Shown here: positions 63,984 to 64,000 of the stretch, one piece after another | How positions within the stretch are numbered: position 1 is the first letter of the stretch | Layout: every line of letters begins with the position of its first letter | From: Maylandia zebra | Taxonomy: Eukaryota; Chordata; Actinopteri; Cichliformes; Cichlidae | Reading direction: 5' to 3' | Assembly (NCBI RefSeq): GCF_041146795.1 | Contig: NC_135176.1 | Location: forward strand, 14,442,286-14,506,285 | DNA length: 64,000 nt | Made by a program: the position numbers and the translations under genes | The notes under the pieces: generated by a model | What the model saw: the letters and a program-made list of their open reading frames with translations, nothing else | Databases searched by the model: none | Told to the model about the DNA's origin: nothing

Positions 63984-64000
63984 CTGGTAGTAAGACTGTA

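Overview
The window is vertebrate nuclear DNA from a ray-finned fish, most likely a percomorph teleost. The coding exons resemble human genes, have GT-AG introns, and sit among typical fish repeats: Tc1-like and hAT-like DNA transposons, L2-clade LINEs, tRNA-derived SINEs and long CA/TA microsatellites. There are no operons, CRISPR arrays, rRNA or functional tRNA genes.

Seven protein-coding genes can be modelled. Six are complete or nearly so. (1) liph, minus strand, 1352-6386, 10 coding exons: a secreted/membrane-associated phosphatidic-acid-selective phospholipase A1. (2) A PCYT1B-like CTP:phosphocholine cytidylyltransferase, plus strand, 8821-14719, 8 exons. (3) A ZDHHC20-like palmitoyltransferase, plus strand, 16147-21774, 12 exons. 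(4) slc51a (organic solute transporter alpha), plus strand, 29703-33635, 8 exons. (5) A single-exon AMER-family gene, plus strand, 35867-38998, with an unusual Ser/Thr/Pro-rich centre. (6) phldb2 (LL5-beta), minus strand, 43346-55070, 16 coding exons plus a likely 5'UTR exon near 57.6 kb. (7) hhla2-like B7-family gene, minus strand, 60705-63983, cut by the right window edge before its signal-peptide exon. I joined exons by hand; in all multi-exon models the reading phase carries across every junction.

The accessory DNA lies between and inside these genes. A SINE sits inside a small inverted-repeat element at 0.5-0.9 kb. A decayed Tc1-like transposase lies in a liph intron. Intron 3 of the cytidylyltransferase gene is almost wholly a nest of two Tc1/mariner elements, the inner one carrying an intact 338-residue transposase with a DD37E-type catalytic spacing. 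A 1.1-kb hAT-like element with a perfect 8-bp target duplication lies in a zdhhc20 intron. The 23.4-28.8 kb gap holds L2-type LINE fragments and a 219-bp hAT-type MITE, also with a perfect 8-bp duplication. A Kolobok-like/unclassified inverted-repeat element lies downstream of hhla2.

The genes do not form one pathway. Several act at membranes: phospholipid hydrolysis (liph), phosphatidylcholine synthesis (pcyt1), protein palmitoylation (zdhhc20), steroid/bile-acid efflux (slc51a), APC/microtubule recruitment to the plasma membrane (amer), cortical microtubule anchoring (phldb2), and T-cell co-signalling (hhla2). From memory of human maps, most relatives lie on 3q (LIPH, SLC51A, PHLDB2, HHLA2), while ZDHHC20 and AMER2 lie on 13q12 and PCYT1B on X. 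No previously unknown multi-gene system was found. The best candidates for novelty are the AMER-like protein that lacks the family's central motifs and has an 84-bp tandem repeat, and the intact nested transposon.
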